Assembly: GCF_036417845.1 (NCBI RefSeq)
Contig: NC_089980.1
Span: 131,404,516-131,468,515, forward strand
Direction: 5' to 3'
Length of the DNA stretch: 64,000 bases
From: Apteryx mantelli
Lineage: Eukaryota > Chordata > Aves > Apterygiformes > Apterygidae
Part shown: positions 1 to 58,300 of the stretch, in pieces
Numbering within the stretch: the first letter of the stretch is position 1
Layout: every line of letters begins with the position of its first letter
Made by a program: the position numbers and the translations under genes
The notes under the pieces: model-generated
The model's input: only the letters and a program-made list of their open reading frames with translations
Database searches by the model: none
What the model was told of the DNA's origin: nothing

Positions 1-197
1 TTTGTATTATGGAACTATATTCTTCATTAAAGAAAATTACAGACACTAAATTAAATTAACACTATATTTTCAGCTTGACATATTTTAAATTAAGTTAGAA
101 AAAAGTGCAAAATAGAGTGTTTTTTGGTTTTACATAATCAAAACATTCTGAAGAACATAAGCATCTCTAACAATGCTTTCTTTCAGAGTAAACTTAC

Positions 198-47104
<46,907 letters not shown>

Positions 47105-47355
47105 GGCCCCGGGAGGGGGACACGGGGGCCGCCGCCGCTGCCGCCGCCGCCGCCGGCGCGGAGGGAGGAGGGAGGGCGGGCGGGCAGGCGGGGGCTCGGG
47201 CGGGGAGGGAGGGAGGGGAGGGAGAGGGGGAAGGGGGGGAAGGCGCAGAGCTCCTCGCGGGAAGCCGGTCCGCCGGGCAAAGCCGCGGGCAGGGCCGCGC
47301 GGGCTCCTCCTGCCGCCGCCGCCGCCGCCTCCTCGGCTCGGCCGCGCTCTAACTG

Positions 47356-47365
47356 GCCGCCATTA
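47356..47365 (-). promoter_or_regulatory. Candidate YY1 site upstream of the ATAD2B start
   Basis: The minus strand reads TAATGGCGGC, containing the YY1 core ATGGCGGC, about 250 nt upstream of the ATAD2B start codon. YY1 cores of this type often sit at or just after the transcription start of CpG-island promoters. Motif match only. Confidence 0.4.
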
Positions 47366-47980
47366 CGGCCCCTTCTCCCTTTCTCTGCTCGCTCCGCGGC
47401 GCCGCCGCCCGCTGCCGCCGGGGGGCGCTGCGGCGCCGCCGCCGCCGCGCGCAGGCCGAGGCGGCCCCCGCCGCGGACGCTCTAGCAAGGCGCCGGCGCG
47501 CTCTATGGGCCTGGCGCGCGCCGCCGTGGGGGAGGCGGCGGCCGGCTGCGGGCGGCGGCGTCCCCGGGGAGCGGAGCGGGCCGGGCCGGGGGCGGCCGGC
47601 TCCGCTCCGCTCCGCTCCGCTGAGCCCGCCGTCGCCGCGGGAGAGGGGGCGGGCAGCGCCTTGCCTGCCGCCCTCCGCGGCCGGGGGCGCGGCGGCGCGG
47701 CGGGAGGGCGGCTTCCCGCGGGGGGAGGGGCGCGGTCCTGTCAGGCCGCGGCCCCGGCGGCGCCTCGCCCGAGGCCTCTCGGGTCCGGCGGTGCTGGGCA
47801 GGCCGCTCTCGGGCTCCGGGGACGCCGCGCCTCGGCAGGCAGCCGGAGCAGGACCGTGCGCCTCGGTGAGGAGCGAGCGGCACGGCGGGAGCGGGGCTCG
47901 GAGGTGCCAGAAGCTGCCGCGGGGCCAGGGGCGACACGAGCTCGCGGCCCCTCACCCGGGTAGCGGCTCGTTCGAGTGAG

Positions 47981-47988
47981 TGACGTGA
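47981..47988. promoter_or_regulatory. CRE-like motif at the island edge
   Basis: TGACGTGA differs from the palindromic CRE TGACGTCA by one base and retains the TGACGT half-site. It sits about 880 bp upstream of the ATAD2B start. Sequence match only. Confidence 0.3.
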
Positions 47989-48760
47989 CGCCTTCTGCAG
48001 ATCGATGTATCCCAGGCGTAGGATTCCCACCATTTTTTGTGGAAAATTATTTCACAGCCTGGTGAGTTTCGCTGCTAAGAAACTTCTTGATAGCCAGGCT
48101 ATCAGGAATGCGCCCTTGCTTTGCCTGCTGTCCAGGTCGCAGATAACAGCCTCTGTAGCCTCAGCTTGTATTTCATGTTTATTGCTCAGTACTTGGGAAG
48201 CTTATTCTTCTTATTTGTCTCCCTCCTTTATTCAATAATCTCATTTTAGGGAGAAGAAACATGGTATCTATTACAGAACACTGGATGCCTAAGAGCTTTT
48301 CAGACTATTCATAAACAATAATCCAATCCGTTTTCACTGATGAGCATTGGGAGCAGTGAGAATCACTCCTCTCTCACCACAGGTTGTTGCCTTTCATTAA
48401 ACTTACAACTATTACAGTGTGCATAAGCCCCCAAACCCAAAACTGTGTAACAGGAACGTAGCTTAGTAATGCAAGTATAAAGCTCTGAGCAACAAAGCCT
48501 CTGCCTTTAATTTTTACACTTGTTTGGCATTCCTGGGCAAGTTATTTCAGTGCTTTCTTCTTCTCTGACAAAAAAGAATAGGATAATAAAATTACTGATC
48601 ACAAGGCTCAGGCTCTTAGGCTCAAACAAGGTTTATCAAAGTGTTTTTATTCTTTAAAGGTAGAAATTGAAAGAACAATGGTAAAGAACAATAAATGGAA
48701 AACCTGTTATTTTGTTTTACCTCCCACATCTTGCTTTTCAGGAAAAGCATGGTAGAGCAT

Positions 48761-48784
48761 ATAAATAAATAAATAAATAAATAA
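48761..48784. repeat. (ATAA)6 microsatellite
   Basis: Six ATAA units in the intergenic interval. Confidence 0.95.
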
Positions 48785-50697
48785 TGCAACTATGCCATTA
48801 GGATATTTAATAAGAAAATGGCCTACTCAGATTTCCAAGTAAACATTTCCTTACTGTGTACACAGATAAACTTTCATTTTTATGAGATAGTCCAAAATAC
48901 ATTGTGTTTTGGGCATGGAAATTAGGTTCTTTTTCTCATTTTACATTCTTTATTTAGAGCTATTAATCCTTATTAGCAACATTACTTCATATCCTGTTGA
49001 AGAATCTACAGGGTCTTTCAAAAGTATTAGCTGTTCTGCTCAGTGAGATTATTTTGTTACATTTATATCCTTTTATTTATTCATTTATTTGTTTATGCTT
49101 AATGGTTATGAAAGGGTGTTGCCATTTCACAGACTTGTAGGCTAAAAAAATAGTTTCATTAAAAACCTACAGTTTTTGAAAATGATAGTTGGAAACCACT
49201 TTCCTTTTATCCTTGAAGAATTGGACTAGAAGGAAACTGCAGGAGGCTGTCCCTTACCAGGTACATTGAGGGAAACGAACCAGGAGAGAAGCTGGCTGAG
49301 AAGAGTTAGTATCACAGCCATGATGACAGATAATGTACTCTTTAGTTCTGTCCTGTTATACTGATAAGCAATGTAATTCAGATATTGAGTCCTAATTCTG
49401 TTTGTCTGAAAACAAAAAATAATACATTGATCTTCAAGTTTTTTGTCTGCATCACAAAAATCTTATCCCCATTTTGGAAAAGCAACAGATCAATTTGTGG
49501 CCCAAAAAAGGGCCCAGATTGCAGTTATATTGAATGTCATAACTCTGGATTGTAATGCATTGGCAAGACTGTTTGGGGAAACTTGCATAACATCTGTTTG
49601 CAACATGCCTGATTCAAACCAGCACTCCCCTTTTCATGAACACTGATGACTTTTTATAAGTAAAATAAACTTTATCATTATGCAAGCAAATTGATTTTCT
49701 TGGGTGCCTATCTAAATCTGCCTGAAGCAACAGAAAACCCACAACATAAAAGCTATTTATTTTATGTTTACTAAATATTTTGACCATACTTGTGTCCTTT
49801 TTTTTAATGTTCTGATCTCATTCCTGTGAACCCTTCTCAAGTGAGTACTCTTTATGACGCCGGAGGGATTACTCTTGTAGCAGGACTGATGTAGTTAAAA
49901 ATCCCCACTCACTGCTTTGAACGTTTTTAATGTTTTATTCCCATTATGTTAGCATAGCGGGGAACATGTAAAGACATGCTTCATTTTGGATGTTTACTCC
50001 ATTGATTGTTTTTGGCAGATGGTTTTATTTTCAGGTTTCTTAGTTGTCTTGTTACTCTTACAAGGCACGGCTAGTTATTTTGACTGAAACAGCTTTCAGC
50101 TTTATAGAGTCTATGTAAGCTCCATCGCCATTTTTAGTACTGACAATATAAATAAATCATAAATAACAAGGTTTGCTTGTTAGTTTTGTTTGTTTTTTGT
50201 TTTAAATAAAAAAGATCTTAACATAGGATTAATATTTTATATCACACATACTAAGAGATTTAAATGTGGTTTAAGAATAAAAGATTAAGCACTGTAGAAA
50301 TGGATTTAGAGTAATTTCCCTAATCCAAGAATTAACTTGTTGCCATTTTTCATATCTGTTGCTTGTTTCAAGTGTCATAAAGAAAGAGAACAGAATTAAC
50401 AACACATTTTGACCCTCTTCACTCTCTATGCAGCTCTGGGGAGAAAAAAAACACTATAAAAACTCTTTGAGTAGAGAAAGACAAGACAATAAAGAAAGAA
50501 AAAGGAAAAGGATTGGAGCCACATTGCACTAAATATTACATAAAAATTTTGTAGGGCTCATTTCCAGTAAGATTCAATTTGAAGATCTGTAGTTTGGTCT
50601 TACAGACAGATGTCTAAATGCTTCTGAAAATAAATGCCATTGGGAAGGACTAAGTTTCAAAGGAAGCCAATTTATAATAAAGGCTGGAGCTTACCCT

Positions 50698-50722
50698 TAA
50701 AAGGGTGTTCAACACCCTTTTA
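50698..50722. repeat. Inverted repeat, 12-bp arms with one-base centre
   Basis: TAAAAGGGTGTT, C, AACACCCTTTTA. It overlaps a second inverted repeat ACCCTT-AA-AAGGGT at 50693-50706. It is in intergenic DNA. Confidence 0.9.
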
Positions 50723-53700
50723 TCTCCAGTTATTCAGAAAAGAAGATGAAAATATCTGAAACATATATTAAGAAAAAGCCAGAACATCTGCCATGGCAGG
50801 TATAGCACTAGGTAATTGGAAAACCATGAAAAAGTACTTGAGCAAAAGAATCCCTTCCATTAAACAAGACTTGGGGAATTAAATCTTATTAGGACTTAGC
50901 AACATTAAAAAAAAATCAAAAATGACCTAGGATAAGGAGGGATGGAAAGCCTTGTTTGCACCACAAGTAATATTTGATGGCACAAGAAATATTTGGAGAT
51001 AGAAGATTTTGTTGCCACCTGTCCATTTTACAAGGAAATCGGGAGCAGATTATAACAGAAGAAAAAGTCCTGCATCCCGTATTCAGGATGTTAATAGAGT
51101 TTCACCATAGTAAGGACCAGAGGGCTTTGTTCAGTGAGTTCCCATTTGCTCCAATCATGGGCAATTTACCAGAGATTACTTTGAAATATCTCTGAATAGC
51201 TGTAACATTCCAAAGAATGGAAATCAAATCATCTTTTCAGGACTCTATTTATAAGCTCTTGGGTGCTCCTTTCTGACATGCTGTCAACTCATCTTGGTTT
51301 CAGCTGAATCTTGAAGTAAAGAGGACTCACAAGAGATCCCGTTCTTGTAAACCTGCTTTAAGTCCTTTCCTGAGAGGATCTTAGGAAATTCAGATTGTAT
51401 GGTTTCTCCTTTAAGAACTGTCCACTGGGAACATATGCGCATGGGATACAAGTTTGGAAATGTCAAGCAAGCAGTGTCCAATAGTCAGGACTGGTATCAC
51501 CTTGAACTTGAAGACATAAAGTGACACAGCCACTCTCCCAAGCATTTTGCAATGTTATTGAAGATGCCACATTATCTGAAGACTACCATTATCATTTAAA
51601 AATGCAGATGTTATGTTTTAGAATTAAATAGTCAGTTTAATCCTGTTATCAGCCCCAAAATCTCAAGATTATGTTTTCCACGCTACAAGAGATGATATCA
51701 CTGCAAATTGAAGCAGTAGCAGTATCAGAGAGTAGATTTCTTAGATGACATTAAATGGGAGTGGTAAGATTTACCTCCTAACGTTTCAAAATCAGCTTCA
51801 TATCACATCTAGCCATTAGCTTCCACAACATTTTTTCTCTGGCGGTAAGGTTACAATAGATCGCCTTTCTAATACTAAGAATTGTGTGAAATTCACTGGC
51901 TGATGATATTGTAGGCCAGGAAATCCGTTTGGTCTGTTCTTTACTATCATTCAGTGCTGCAAATTGCTTCCATCCTGGACAAAAGTGGCAAATCATCTCA
52001 CTTGCTGTTTATGATCATTAATCATAGGAAAGTAGTACCACTAGCCTGTTACTGTGCTGGGTGATGCATAGCTTTGCAGTAAAACAGACCCTGTCCTAAA
52101 ATGGCTGCAGTATGAACAAGCCTTTATTAAACGCATCTGTATAGATAGGCATTAGGAGCGTAGGAGTGCAAAATGACTTGATAAAGGTCACGTGTGAAGT
52201 CTGTGTCAGAAACATTACTTGCTCATATATCTCCCTAGTCCTCATACACAATCATAGCTTTAGAGAATGTGCCTTCTTGCTATGAATCCAAGAACTATCT
52301 CATAAGCTACAATACTATCTCATCATTTCATTTAAAAGTATGTCTTTGTTTTGGGAATCACACCGTATGTTATTTCCAAACACATTTGTTATCTGGTACT
52401 AACAGCTCAGACTCTCTTGAACTTTTTGTGGTTTCATGCATTCCCTGCTACTTTTTAAATTTAAGCTGTATTCACTTCTCTTGTGAAATTACAGTGCAAT
52501 TGTCCAATAGCGTGTGTGGACACTTCCTTCATTGCACGAGGGTAATTCCCTCCTCATGAATGCTGATTCACCCAGCATCTCCCACAAAAGCGATGACTCA
52601 CTTTTCCATTGCACTGCTAACTTTCCAGAAACACTTATTCCTCAAGCTCTTTCTCCCTGTGTGGCAGCCTCCAAGGTTTAACATTCCTGCAAGGAGTATG
52701 TGGGAAAGGGACATTGTGCAGAGGAATGTGCTGTCTTTGTCAATGAAATTTCTCAGTATGGAATAACTACTCTGTATCCCTGTTTATTTTACAGTCTCAT
52801 TTCCCTCCCCTTCTGTCAGAGCTGTATGCATACACATATATTACTGCAAAGGCTTCAGGCAACAACTACTGTCTCAAGGTCAATATAGCTGAACTGTTGA
52901 TGTTTAATTATAGGTAACTGATGCTTTCTTCTGGAATGGGTTAACCTTGTTGAATATATAGTTTAAAAACACCCCTTCAAAATTAATTTTCTGCTTGTTT
53001 TTAGATTCACTACTGTGCACTGGTCCTTCTCTTGACAGGATGGGTGGTGACAGCTAAAACACTGCTTTACTTTGTCAACACTGAGATTCCCTCCTACATT
53101 ATAAAACAAGCTCAGGGGTTGTTATTATCTTCCACACCAGTGCATCTGATCCCTCATGACCAAGGGGCATGAGATGGTTGTATTCATCTTATGAATACAC
53201 TGTTATAGTTTTTTCAGTGAACTCATTCTGGGCTGTTTGTTTCTGTTCACCACACAGAAAAGAACAGGACCAAAAGAAAAGGACCATTTGCTTCTGTTCA
53301 TCTTGTGTACTGTTTTTTTACCAGAGAATAAGCTGTATGAAATGTGAAGAGTCTAAAAGGATTTTAGTGAAGTCTTGACTGTGACAACACTCTAACTTGA
53401 AAATTTCCAGCTTTTAAGAAAAACTGAGTTTCTACGTTATACTGAAGTTTAAGAAACAGTAATATTTTCCTTACATTTTCTTACTCTTATGCTTGTCGAT
53501 AGTTTTGCTAAAGGAAAAGAGCTGTACTTAAAAGAGCTGTTAAGGAACCGATAAACTCAACACTGATTCCCACTGTAGTAGGTCAGCATGTCCCCAGTTG
53601 TACTCTGATTTTCAGTAATAGATATAATCTTCTAAATCAATACCTGATTGCAGTTCAGAAGCCAGCATCATTACACCAGCTATGTCCAGTCTTGATGCCT

Positions 53701-55221
53701 TCTATGCTTACTTTTGGGTCTAAAAATCCTTGCAGAAAGGTCTCAAAAGCAAAGGTTAAGCATATTATTGAACTTCTGTGTTTAATGAAAGGGGTCCAAT
53801 GTACTTAAAATGTTGAAGGAAAATATGAAACAGTCCAGCACTGCAGAACAAGCTTCCAAAGTTTTACATGGAGCTACGTAAATTCCTTAAACTTTTCAAT
53901 AGTGGTATGAGATGGTTGTGATAAGCTGTAGATATATAAATATATAACACACTTAGTGGGATCAAGAAGTAACGCTTGTAACAAACAAGTGACTTCGATT
54001 TAATGAAATTATTTAGACCATGAAAAAAATAAAATCAGGGAAAATAGAACCTCCAAAATCTGTATTTTGAAAAGTGAGACACCTTACATTTTGCACCAAA
54101 ATAAAAGGCAAATATCTGTCCTATTTGCAGAGAAGATGTGGAGGCATACGCTCTGATTAGATCTCATTCAGCTAAAACTTCATGATTACTGCAAATTATC
54201 CTTCAGAAGCTTTAGTGTATTGTGATGTACAACACCACAAGGAAGAGTAAATTATAACTGCCAAATTAAGGGCCAGATTTCACTCCTTTTGCCTTCACTG
54301 ACTCAAGATCTTATTTCATTCATATTTTTGAAGAATATGATTTTAGTTGTTACAACGGATTACAGAAACAGGTCCCTAAAGAAGAAAACATTCAGTGAGA
54401 TATTATCTTTGCTTTTAGAATTCTCTCTGATCGCACTTGTTAATTCACAGCGGCTCTCCTATTAATTAACGTGAATTACCTAGTTGTGGCTGTTCAATTT
54501 AGGTTAATTCTAAACGTTTGACAGTGCATCGCTAATTATTGAGAAGCCTTATTACAAGGCGTGCAGGTGCGAGCCGGGACTCCCAGGAAATCCCCGCTTC
54601 CGGTGACGTTCAGCTCCGCGCAGGGCCGCGCTCGGCAGCCTGCCCGCCCGTTAGTTTGGGTCGGGCAGCTCCTAGCATCGCCGCCTCGTGCGGCGCGAGG
54701 CCTCCGCACAACCGCTCTTCTAACGCGCCACCGCTCGTGCCTAACGAGCGCCTCCGGCGTGACGAGGCCTTCCTCTTCCCCGAAGGGCCCCAGGCGGCCC
54801 GGCCACGCCGCGCCGTGGCGGCGGAGCGGGCACGGCCGCCGGGCAGGACACCGGGCCCCTTCGCCGCCGCTGCGGGCCCCGGCTGAACGCAGCCCTGCGC
54901 GTCTGGCCCGCTCGAGGGGCGAGACGGACCCGGCCGCAAACGGCGCCCTGGGCGCCCAGCCGGAGCCGCGTGAGAAACCTGCCCCTGCAGCCAAACGCGC
55001 AGGTCGCCAGGACCCTGACAGGAGAAACAAGCGCCCGGCGGGGGACAACGGCGCCGCGCAGAACTGCGCGAACCGGCGCCGCCGCTTGGCACCGGGCCCC
55101 ACCGAGCCCCCCGCTTTGCGGCCGGCAGCGCCCTGCCGCGAGGGGCCGCGGCGCCGGTGGGTCCAGCTCCCCCGCTCCGGGCGGGAACCCCGTCCCCTGC
55201 CGTCCGCGGCCGCCCCGCGAC

Positions 55222-55287
55222 ATGGCCGCCGCCGCGCCGCCCCGCGGCCGGGGGGGGGGGGGGGCGGCGTGCGCGCGTGCGCGGTGA
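55222..55287 (+). other. Possible upstream ORF in the UBXN2A leader (21 codons)
   Basis: The ATG at 55222 is in a favourable context (GACATGG) and opens a 21-codon Ala/Arg/Gly-rich frame that stops at 55285-55287, before the exon 1 donor. It overlaps the NRF1 site. It matters only if transcription starts upstream of it, which cannot be decided here. Confidence 0.25.
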
Positions 55288-55364
55288 GGCGCGGGACGGT
55301 GGAGCGAGTTGGCGCGGCGGGCGGCGCCTGGTTGCGCGCTGTGGGGGCCGCGGCGGCGGCGCCG
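55250..55364 (+). other. UBXN2A: UBXN2A exon 1 (untranslated, 5' end approximate)
   Basis: The first exon is placed by a strong GCCG/GTGAGT donor at 55364/55365 in the centre of the CpG island, joined to exon 2 whose start codon is 14 nt inside the exon. The exact start is not visible. If transcription begins upstream of 55222 the exon would contain a short upstream open reading frame. Confidence 0.55.
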
Positions 55365-58300
55365 GTGAGTTGCGGCGGGGGAAGGGGGGCGGTGCGGGGC
55401 GCTCCGGCCGCGGCTGGAACTTGTGCCCGGCCCCGCGGAGTCGGGGCGGCGGGGGGGCTGAGCCTCCGCGGGGCGCCCCGGGCCGCCGCCGAGGCCGCTC
55501 GCGGGGGCCGCGGCGTCTCCTCGCGTCCGCAAGCAGCTCCGCGGGGCCGCCGCGCTCGGGCAGCCGCTGCGGCAACGGGCGCGGGGCCGCCGTGGCCTGC
55601 GCCGGGCCGGGCCGGCAGCTCGGCCGCTCGGGTAACTTTGCGCCGGAGCCCTCGCTGAAAACCGGGGGTCTTTCCCAAAAGTCGCGGTGCTCCTCGCTCG
55701 CCGGAGCGGAAACGTCGATTCCGTGAGTTTTACCAGAGCGCGTCCGCCAGGTGCGGGCTGCTAAGCCAGATCCTCCTGGGGTTATTTTCTTTCCCGGGCA
55801 CCTGCTGCCTGGCGGCGGCCGCTCGCTTCCTTGTCGCCCGGTGCCGCTTCCAGCCGTGTCGGTAACGTCCGGGGCTGCGGCGCTGGGCGCCGCCGCTCTG
55901 ACTAACTTCCAGCCCGGGAGGCTTCGCTCCCGCCGGAGTCAGCGGGCGTTAAACCCGCCTCGGTCTGACGTCCCGGCCCGGTAAAACACGGAGAGCATCG
56001 GAGCTAACTTCTCACTTTGAGGTTTTTTTTCCCTAGCGTTGCAATTCCTGGGCGCGTGGGCTCTGCTGATGACGCACAAAATTTTCCCCCAAAACTAAGG
56101 CGCCAGCCGCTGCGTGGGTGAGAGGTGCTGGCGTCGCGGGCCGAGGCCCCGTGGGCCCAGCGGCCTTCGCGGGCCGAGGGGCAGCGGGGAGAGGCCGGGG
56201 CTCCCCTGCCACCCTTAGCAGGCGTAGCTGCGGCGGGCGCTGACACCTTCAGCTTTTCCCTTTGATTAATTTGATTTCCACCGGCAGAAAGTTCGCAATT
56301 CAGTGATACTGTTTATCACAGGGGGAAAAAAAACCTGCCCAAACTCCTGACGCTTTGTTTGATGTCTGGGGGTGTCTGCCAGAAGTTGGCCGGGGAATGT
56401 GTTTGTGCTAGCTGGGCGGGCTCGTCGAGCCGAAGGGCCTGCGCCCTGCTGCTGTGGCGCTCGTCCAGCAGCGTCTCTGCCCGTGCAAATCGCGGTCTCC
56501 TCATGGGTGAGTTCAGAGGTTTTTTGGTCACAGTAAACATCAATATGCTCTATAATCTGGCTTCTTTACCTTGATGTATGAATGCGAACAATACTTTTAA
56601 ACGTAATTGCTGTTGTGCTTTAGAAGGGGAAGTGGCTTTCACAGCTGACCAGTTTTGAATAGCACTCCTGCACGTTTGAGGCTGGCCTAACCTAGCAAAA
56701 GAATTAATTTGAAGACCGGCTTCGTTGTGGCTCTGCCTCTCTTAACAGCTCTGATGACAAGTCACAAAGAAATCAACAAAAGCAGGTGGCTGGAGGTGGC
56801 CCTCGTGCCTTTGGGACGTTTAAATAGTGCAAGATCAGAAGAAATGCATGTTAATGCAAAATGCTTTGTGCTGCAGTGATAAAACTTAATTGGGAGAAGT
56901 TTAAAAATATATGTTTCTTAAGCACTTTTAAATTCATTATACATACTTGATACTAAAAATGAATGTTTTCAAAGTGCAGGTGCAGAGTCCCAAGTGCAGA
57001 GATCAGATATGGTTACAAGACCATCATGTATCAGCACAGGGTTGCCAAAGTGTAATGTTCTGGCTAAACACTTGTAAAAGCAGGAGGAAAAAAAGGCTGT
57101 ACCACATCTGTGTAATATGTCAAAGATACGCTAAACAGTGTTTTGACCTAATGCATAACAGAACCAGTTAAATTGAAGGCTGCCTAAACTTTAAAACCTA
57201 TGATGGTCACATGGAATGAATGAATCTTTGTGGTTGTTATGGGGAGTTTCTGAAGGCTTACCTACGTTTTTACAGAAAGTGTCTCACAAGGATTTAGCTT
57301 TCAAACATGAAAGGATATCAAAACCAGTCTCCTGAAGAACATAAATTAGTACCGAGTAACTGAATGTTCATATCTTTTTTTTCAGGTGTTATACTGAATG
57401 TTGTTTAACTTCTGCATCATCTGTTAAGTCAGATGGCAAGAGCATTTTTTATTTATTTTAGTCTTGCTATGCAGACTTTTTTTCCAGGAGTATGGTGGAT
57501 GTCACTGTTTAGTGACTACTTATTAATGCCCATGCGTAATATGACTTAGTCCCAAACCCGCCAGGAGCAGAGCATCTTCTGTGTAACCTGTGCCAAGCAA
57601 TCCTCAGGGATAACTCTTTAAACACAGTTGCAACTTAAAGTATCTTTTCTCTTGTGCCCTTTAAGGTGCTGTTTGTTTTGTGGGTCTCTAACTTTTTGTG
57701 GCTTTCCATAACTTTTTCAGAGAGCTCAGAAATAAGTGTAATGAGATCAAAATGGCATTCTTTGTTTCTTTTGACTCAGCAAACTAATCTTGTAGTATAT
57801 TTAGTACTTGCAAATCCAGGATTTTCTTTCTAGCTAAATGGTAGGCCAGAAATGGTAATGCACAGAATGCGGCTTCAGGGAGGCTGAAGCAGTGTGTTGA
57901 GGTATGGTAGGGAGAGGGAAAAGGAACCTGACAAATCTTGCGGCTTTGGATAACACGCCCTATTAAACTGAAGGTCATTAGAATTTCTGCCTGCAGTGGC
58001 AATGCAGTTTTTCTGCAACTGACTGATAGACAATGTTGCCAAAAATCAGAGGGGTTTACATCATACCCTTCAAAAAAAAAGGAATGTGATCTTTTTTTCC
58101 TCACTTAGCATAAGCATGGACATATATTTTATATTTTCAGTTTACTGATTTATTGTGGCATTTATTTTGTACATTTAGGAAAAAGTAATCTGCCTTTTGA
58201 ATGTCTGAAACTGGTGTTTGGTTCATGTGTCATCAAATTAGAAACTGCAGGAGAGCAAAGAACCATCTGGAGTCTTTGGGTGGGGGGGGTCAGATTTCTG

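Larger units (their letters stand above)
47991..54540. other. Intergenic interval between the ATAD2B and UBXN2A CpG islands
   Basis: 6.5 kb of AT-rich DNA with only short random open frames. It contains an (ATAA)6 microsatellite (48761-48784) and a 12-bp-arm hairpin (50698-50722). I recognise no gene, LINE or LTR here. Distal regulatory elements cannot be excluded from sequence alone. Confidence 0.7.
54560..56230. promoter_or_regulatory. UBXN2A: CpG island at the UBXN2A promoter
   Basis: About 1.7 kb of high-GC, CpG-dense DNA with the exon 1 donor (GTGAGT) at 55365. It includes an NRF1-type site, a 15-G run at 55250-55264 and Alu-free unique sequence. Long open frames on both strands here are by-products of GC richness. 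Confidence 0.85.

Noticed and set aside
54536-55726. Open frames of 189-380 codons on both strands around the UBXN2A promoter
   Set aside because: Same cause: GC-rich, stop-poor DNA read in every frame, with no domain and no splice logic.
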